Assembly (NCBI GenBank): GCA_964604305.1 | Contig: CAZRYM010000003.1 | Location: 1-64,000, forward strand | DNA from: JASUTC01 sp964604305 | GTDB lineage: Bacteria > Thermotogota > Thermotogae > MWEM01 | Reading direction: 5' to 3' | DNA length: 64,000 bases | Part shown: piece by piece, positions 62,520-64,000 of the stretch | How the letters are laid out: each line of letters begins with the position of its first letter | Position numbering within the stretch: the stretch's first letter is position 1 | The notes under the pieces: model-generated | What the model was told of the DNA's origin: nothing | The model's database searches: none | What the model saw: the letters and a program-made list of their open reading frames with translations, nothing else | Position numbers and translations under genes: made by a program

Positions 62520-63248
62520 ATGAAGATAGGAATACCCGTAGTTGAAGAAAAAGGACTCAATTCAGCGTTGAGTGAACACTTTGGAAGAACACCATTTTAT
62601 ATATTTGCAAATGTAATTAATAGCAAAGTTGAAAAATATGATTTGGTTAAAAATCCCTTTGAACAACATGGACCTGGTCAGATTCCTGCATGGGTTCATG
62701 AAAATGATGTAGATACAATGATTGTAAAAGGAATTGGATCAAGAGCCATCAGTTTTTTTTCGAATTATGGAATAACAGTTGTCAAAGCAACCGGAGATAC
62801 CGCTGAACAATGTATTAAAGATTATTTATCAGGGAAAATTGATGATGACGATCCCGCTTGTAAACATACTCACTCTGAAGAACATCATCATGACCAAGAA
62901 CATTCATGTAAAAAGGATTATGGCACCATAGCTCTTACCTTGAAAGAGAAATCACTTGACTCTCAGATAGATGAGCGTTTTGCCCGGGGCAATATTATTG
63001 TCATTATTAACTGTGACAATGGTTCAGTTGAATTCTTAGAAAACAACCCTGAAGAGGAACACGGTGTCGGCCCAAAGATGATTGGCTTTTTGGCAAACAA
63101 AGGGGTTAATACCATTATCGCAAAATCTTTAGGTCAAAACGCTGCACTGGCAGCGAAAGAAGCCGGCATGAAGGCTTATGAATCTGAAGATGGTACTGGT
63201 AATGAAAATCTTCAAAAACTTTGGAGTGGTAAACTAAAAAGTTTATAA
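62520..63248 (+). CDS. Double NifX-like (dinitrogenase iron-molybdenum cofactor family) protein with His-rich linker
   Basis: 242 residues. Two domains of the NifX/NifB-C/VnfX-like fold stand in tandem. Domain 1 (1-110) has IGIPVVEEKGLNSALSEHFGRTPFYIF and VKGIGSRAI. Domain 2 (about 132-230) has IDERFARGNIIVII and AKSLGQNAALAAKEAG. Between them is a stretch with seven His, KHTHSEEHHHDQEHSC, likely to bind metal. Most clostridial members are single-domain proteins near MinD-type ATPases; none is here. The role is presumably iron-sulfur or metal carriage. It lies just before feoAAB but is separated from it by a terminator. Confidence 0.85.
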   Translation: MKIGIPVVEEKGLNSALSEHFGRTPFYIFANVINSKVEKYDLVKNPFEQHGPGQIPAWVHENDVDTMIVKGIGSRAISFFSNYGITVVKATGDTAEQCIKDYLSGKIDDDDPACKHTHSEEHHHDQEHSCKKDYGTIALTLKEKSLDSQIDERFARGNIIVIINCDNGSVEFLENNPEEEHGVGPKMIGFLANKGVNTIIAKSLGQNAALAAKEAGMKAYESEDGTGNENLQKLWSGKLKSL

Positions 63249-63272
63249 TTTCTGCAAATAATATTTCCATAA

Positions 63273-63309
63273 AAAAAAGAGGGAGAAGAAAAAATTCTCC
63301 CTCTTTTTT
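63273..63309. terminator. Strong terminator after the NifX-like gene
   Basis: AAAAAAGAGGGAGAA (63273-63287) pairs fully with TTCTCCCTCTTTTTT (63295-63309) around GAAAAAA. Confidence 0.92.
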
Positions 63310-63369
63310 CATAGAAAATCTCATTATGATTACGAAAATGATACGGAATATTTAATTTATAAGTTACCT

Positions 63370-63398
63370 TTGACAAATGTAGGCTTGTATATTATAAT
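63370..63398 (+). promoter_or_regulatory. Consensus promoter for the feoA-feoA-feoB operon
   Basis: TTGACA (63370-63375), 17-bp spacer, TATAAT (63393-63398): a perfect sigma-A promoter 42 bases before the first feoA. No convincing Fur or DtxR box was found. Confidence 0.85.
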
Positions 63399-63439
63399 AA
63401 AGCTGATGTATCATTTTTTAGATTAGAGGAGGTAATTAT

Positions 63440-63661
63440 ATGCCATTAACATTTGCCGGAAGAGGCAAGTTTAAAGTGAATAAAATCAATGGTGGAAACA
63501 CGGTGAAAAACAGATTGGCGAAAATGGGGATAATTGAGGGGAGTTATATAAAGGTATCAAACGCTCATCATGGGGGACCTGTAGTTGTACAATTACAGGA
63601 TGCTCAATATGGAATCGGAATTGGAGTTGCATCCAAGATTGATGTAACACCGGTTTCTTAA
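63440..63661 (+). CDS. feoA: FeoA-domain protein (first copy)
   Basis: 73-residue SH3-like accessory protein of ferrous iron uptake. It has NGGNTVKNRLAKMGIIEGSYIKV, typical of FeoA, and a short C-terminus ending VTPVS. GAGGAGG lies nine bases before the ATG. It is followed after 14 bases by a second FeoA gene, a tandem arrangement known in clostridial feo operons. Confidence 0.9.
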   Translation: MPLTFAGRGKFKVNKINGGNTVKNRLAKMGIIEGSYIKVSNAHHGGPVVVQLQDAQYGIGIGVASKIDVTPVS

Positions 63662-63675
63662 AGAAGGAAATCATC

Positions 63676-63909
63676 ATGACAATCGATCAGATGAAAGTTG
63701 GATCCTCTGGAATAGTAAAAGCCATTAAGGCAGCTTCCATTATTAAGAAAAGATTGTTGGCCATGGGCCTTACTCCGGGAACAGAATTTCAAGTTGTGAA
63801 GGTTGCACCAATGGGAGATCCCATAGAGCTCAAAATTAGAGGTTATCGCCTTACTTTGAGAAAAACCGAAGCATCTTGTTTGGAAGCAGATCTCATAGGG
63901 AATGATTGA
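63676..63909 (+). CDS. feoA: FeoA-domain protein (second copy)
   Basis: 77 residues: MTIDQMKVGSSGIVKAIKAASIIKKRLLAMGLTPGTEFQVVKVAPMGDPIELKIRGYRLTLRKTEA, closer to the FeoA consensus than the first copy. It ends immediately before the feoB ATG, so the two are tightly coupled. Likely binds FeoB and tunes iron transport. Confidence 0.93.
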   Translation: MTIDQMKVGSSGIVKAIKAASIIKKRLLAMGLTPGTEFQVVKVAPMGDPIELKIRGYRLTLRKTEASCLEADLIGND

Positions 63910-64000
63910 ATGCATAAAATAGCTTTGGGAGGAAATCCAAATAGTGGTAAAACTTCAGTATTTAATGCATTAACTGGTTCTCATCAACATGTTGGCAACT
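63910..64000 (+). CDS. feoB: Ferrous iron transporter FeoB (N-terminus only, cut by window edge)
   Basis: Starts at ATG 63910 directly after the feoA stop. The 30 visible residues read MHKIALGGNPNSGKTSVFNA and LTGSHQHVGN, the G1 loop and following helix of the FeoB G-protein domain. The rest lies outside the window. Confidence 0.92.
   Translation, partial: MHKIALGGNPNSGKTSVFNALTGSHQHVGN

Noticed and set aside
63310..63369. Fur box upstream of feoA (TCATTATGATTACGAAAATGATA)
   Set aside because: Half sites are present, but spacing and symmetry do not fit a Fur 7-1-7 box, and it lies upstream of the -35 rather than over the promoter.
1..64000. CRISPR array, tRNA, rRNA, prophage or antiphage island
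   Set aside because: No regularly spaced repeats, no recognisable tRNA or rRNA sequence and no phage structural or integrase genes were found. The SNF2 helicase stands alone without a methylase or nuclease partner.

Overview
The window is a 64 kb piece of a low-GC Gram-positive chromosome, most likely an anaerobic clostridium-like Firmicute. The evidence is AT-rich intergenic DNA, strong Shine-Dalgarno sites, frequent TTG and GTG starts, rho-independent terminators, and a gene set (ferredoxin, FeoA/FeoB, PduL, YhaM, a Na+ decarboxylase beta subunit, a NAD-type glutamate dehydrogenase) that fits an amino-acid-using anaerobe. TGA is used as a stop, so the code is standard. I see no rRNA, tRNA, CRISPR array, phage or complete insertion sequence.

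Layout. 1-6.5 kb: the end of a glycerophosphodiester phosphodiesterase, a candidate 150-bp MITE, a copper ATPase with a CopZ-like domain fused at its C-terminus, a GH13 alpha-glucosidase and a lipoprotein. 6.5-16 kb (minus strand): Na+ decarboxylase beta subunit, alr, yhaM, a phosphohexomutase and topA, preceded by two transporters. 16-21.4 kb: a Tyr-codon leader peptide with two terminators ahead of aroF-aroQ, a phosphorelay kinase and an anchored nuclease. 21.4-26.8 kb (minus): gamma-glutamyltransferase, a soluble hybrid kinase, an M18 aminopeptidase and ferredoxin. 26.9-32.4 kb: valS-rsmI-marR-pduL, rsmG and a small membrane protein. 32.5-37 kb (minus): cheW and two chemoreceptors. 37.5-43 kb: the tldD-pmbA pair, pcp with a nitrilase-fold amidase, and glutamate dehydrogenase. 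43.2-51.3 kb: a TetR regulator with a three-gene ABC exporter, a FakA-DegV fusion, and a membrane enzyme, glutathione peroxidase and DUF389 protein. 51.3-62.4 kb (minus): GH13 enzyme and TetR, class IV aminotransferase, mtaB, CBS protein, PfkB-type kinase, an FtsA-like ATPase with a long beta-rich tail, and a SWIM-SNF2 helicase. 62.5-64 kb: a double NifX-like protein and feoA-feoA-feoB.

How the genes work together. Peptide and amino-acid breakdown is a recurring theme (M18 aminopeptidase, pyroglutamyl peptidase, amidase, gamma-glutamyltransferase, TldD/TldE, glutamate dehydrogenase). Several units carry readable control DNA. A TetR-type operator overlaps the promoter of the tetR-ABC operon, and its core recurs inside the gdhA promoter. 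A second TetR operator, TATACC-N4-GGTATA, lies in the spacer of two promoters, one for that tetR and one for the adjacent GH13 gene. The amidase-pcp promoter overlaps a 28-bp palindrome and is followed by a terminator just before the start codon.

The most notable observations are the Tyr-rich leader and attenuator before DAHP synthase, the internal ribosome site that could release a free copper chaperone from copA, the three-way-junction element after copA, the shared TetR operator at gdhA, and three genes whose best-placed start codon appears to be ATT. All calls come from reading the sequence; no database search was possible.
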